Shown here: positions 14,422 to 15,797 of the stretch, piece by piece | Layout: each line of letters begins with the position of its first letter | Numbering within the stretch: the stretch's first letter is position 1 | DNA from: an uncultured Filifactor sp. | GTDB taxonomy: Bacteria > Bacillota > Clostridia > Peptostreptococcales > Filifactoraceae | Direction: 5' to 3' | NCBI GenBank assembly: GCA_947254385.1 | Contig: CAMYCP010000006.1 | Location: forward strand, 1-15,797 | Length of the DNA stretch: 15,797 nt | Translations under genes and position numbers: made by a program | Notes under the pieces: generated by a model | What the model saw: the letters and a program-made list of their open reading frames with translations, nothing else | Databases searched by the model: none | Told to the model about the DNA's origin: nothing

Positions 14422-15797
14422 ATGCTGTTTACAAGCCCGGTGTTTCTATTTTGGTTTTTGCCGTGTGTAATAACTATTTATTTTTTATTGCCGCATATAA
14501 AATTAAAAAATCTTTTGCTTTTAATATCGGGTCTGTTTTTTTATGCGTGGGGCGAACCTTATTTTGTGTTCGTCATGATATTTGTATCCTTGGTAAGTTA
14601 TATCGCATCTCTTATTATTCAAAATATCAAACAAAAAAAAATTCGCATTTTTTTTGTTTTTATAGCTTGCGCCATACAGACGGCAATACTTATAAGATTT
14701 AAGTACACGGATTTTATAATACAAAGCGTAAACTCCATATTTAAAACCGAATTTAATCTTACTTATCAGGTTCTCCCGATAGGGATATCTTTTTTTACTT
14801 TTCAGGCGATGTCGTATGTTTTTGATGTTTACTTCGGTGAAAAAGCACAAAAAAATCCGCTCAATGTGATACTCTATATCTCGCTTTTTCCGCAGCTTAT
14901 AGCGGGGCCGATAGTTCGATACTCCCAGATTGAAAAAGAAATAACTTTAAGAAAAACTGATTTATGCGATATAACATACGGGGTAATGCGTTTTATGAGC
15001 GGTTTTATCAAAAAAACTCTGATTGCAAACCAAATGGCGATAATTGCCGACAGAGCATATAATATGCCCCCTGCTGATATGTCGTCAGCGTTTGCGTTTC
15101 TCGGCGCATTTTCGTATTTTTTGCAGATATATTATGATTTTTCGGGATATTCCGATATGGCGACGGGGCTGGGACTGATATTCGGTTTTCATTTTCCCGA
15201 AAATTTCAACTATCCTTACGTTTCTTCCTCAATAACCGAATTTTGGAGAAGATGGCATATGTCTTTAAGTTCATGGTTTAGAGATTATGTATATATTCCG
15301 CTCGGCGGAAGCAGAAAAGGGAGAAAACGCCTGATACTTAATCTCTTTGTAGTCTGGCTTCTTACAGGGATATGGCACGGTGCTGGGTTTAACTATATAG
15401 TGTGGGGAATGTATTATTTTTTACTTCTTTTAGTTGAAAAATTCTATGTAAAGCCTGCAAAAAGCAACACCGGTATATTTTTGCGTACCGTATTGACGGC
15501 TTTTTTAGTAATGACAGGATGGGTATTTTTCCGTTCGGAGAATTTAAACTACGCCTTTGCATATTTAAAAGCGATGTTCAGTTTTAAAGACGGGATATTC
15601 AGCGGACAGGCAAGATTTTATATTAATGAATACCTCCCGTTTTTACTTGCGGGAACTGTTTTCAGCTTTCCGATATACAAAAAAGCGGAAAAGTATTTTG
15701 AAGAAAAAGGCGGATTTTTTGAATTTATCTACTCTCTTATAACAGGAGGTACAATACTTTATTTATTTTATGTATCGGTCATATATATTATAAAAGG
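14422..15797 (+). CDS. MBOAT family membrane O-acyltransferase (AlgI type), C-terminus outside window
   Basis: An open frame from ATG 14422 runs to the window end (458 codons seen, no stop). GGAGG lies at 14413-14417. The protein is a polytopic membrane protein with hydrophobic segments throughout. It opens with MLFTSPVFLFWFLP, the usual start of AlgI-type proteins, and continues with VLPIGISFFTFQ (118-129) and FPQLIAGPIVRY (156-167). Next are YDFSGYSDMA (238-247), then EFWRRWHMSLSSWFRDYVY (273-291) with His279, then GIWHGAGFNYIVWG (316-329) with the catalytic His319. Family members move an acyl group, usually acetyl, across the membrane onto an extracellular polysaccharide or other cell-surface acceptor. 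A partner SGNH/DHHW-type protein often follows but would be outside this window. Acceptor unknown. Confidence 0.93.
   Translation, partial: MLFTSPVFLFWFLPCVITIYFLLPHIKLKNLLLLISGLFFYAWGEPYFVFVMIFVSLVSYIASLIIQNIKQKKIRIFFVFIACAIQTAILIRFKYTDFIIQSVNSIFKTEFNLTYQVLPIGISFFTFQAMSYVFDVYFGEKAQKNPLNVILYISLFPQLIAGPIVRYSQIEKEITLRKTDLCDITYGVMRFMSGFIKKTLIANQMAIIADRAYNMPPADMSSAFAFLGAFSYFLQIYYDFSGYSDMATGLGLIFGFHFPENFNYPYVSSSITEFWRRWHMSLSSWFRDYVYIPLGGSRKGRKRLILNLFVVWLLTGIWHGAGFNYIVWGMYYFLLLLVEKFYVKPAKSNTGIFLRTVLTAFLVMTGWVFFRSENLNYAFAYLKAMFSFKDGIFSGQARFYINEYLPFLLAGTVFSFPIYKKAEKYFEEKGGFFEFIYSLITGGTILYLFYVSVIYIIK

Noticed and set aside
14521-14850. Minus-strand frame of 109 codons
   Set aside because: It is antisense to the N-terminal part of the MBOAT gene, is rich in Lys and Tyr by base composition, and shows no motif.

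Overview
The window looks like chromosome of a low-G+C, anaerobic Gram-positive bacterium (Bacillota, Clostridia or Tissierellia type). The evidence is a T-box leader on thrS, a CIRCE-controlled hrcA-grpE-dnaK-dnaJ operon, an Asp23-FakA pair, RNase Y, strong AGGAGG ribosome binding sites and heavy use of ATA and TTA codons. I cannot name the genus from sequence alone.

Left part (1-1831): a compact three-gene module that is visibly richer in G+C than the rest. On the minus strand are a ferredoxin-type protein with a long C-terminal domain (262-1080) and the start of a DUF2249-like protein (1-187). Divergent from them is a Crp/Fnr-family regulator (1178-1831). Two near-identical palindromes, TGTGG-N6-CCACA, lie at exactly the same distance (64.5 bases, centre to start codon) upstream of the two minus-strand genes. 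In both cases they sit at -41.5 from a predicted transcription start. The divergent copy also lies just downstream of the regulator's own predicted promoter. This reads as a self-contained, autoregulated redox or nitrosative-stress type regulon, probably acquired laterally, and is the most interesting part of the window.

Middle part (1832-9598): housekeeping genes with rich regulatory DNA. They are fakA and its Asp23-family partner (minus), a threonine T-box and thrS (plus), a small SAM-dependent methyltransferase (plus), and rny for RNase Y (minus). The rny start is unusual: a perfect Shine-Dalgarno lies inside the first in-frame codons and points to an ATT codon. Between rny and hrcA lies a decayed Fic/Doc toxin fragment, and the predicted rny -35 box overlaps its terminal stop codon. 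Degenerate copies of an intergenic repeat carrying GATACT-N17/18-CAGTAT occur in at least three intergenic regions, with a half-copy in a fourth.

Right part (9599-15797): the hrcA-grpE-dnaK-dnaJ heat-shock operon, starting at a CIRCE operator and ending at a strong hairpin terminator. It is followed by an MBOAT-family membrane O-acyltransferase gene (AlgI type) that runs off the window end.

No rRNA, tRNA, CRISPR array or intact mobile element was seen.
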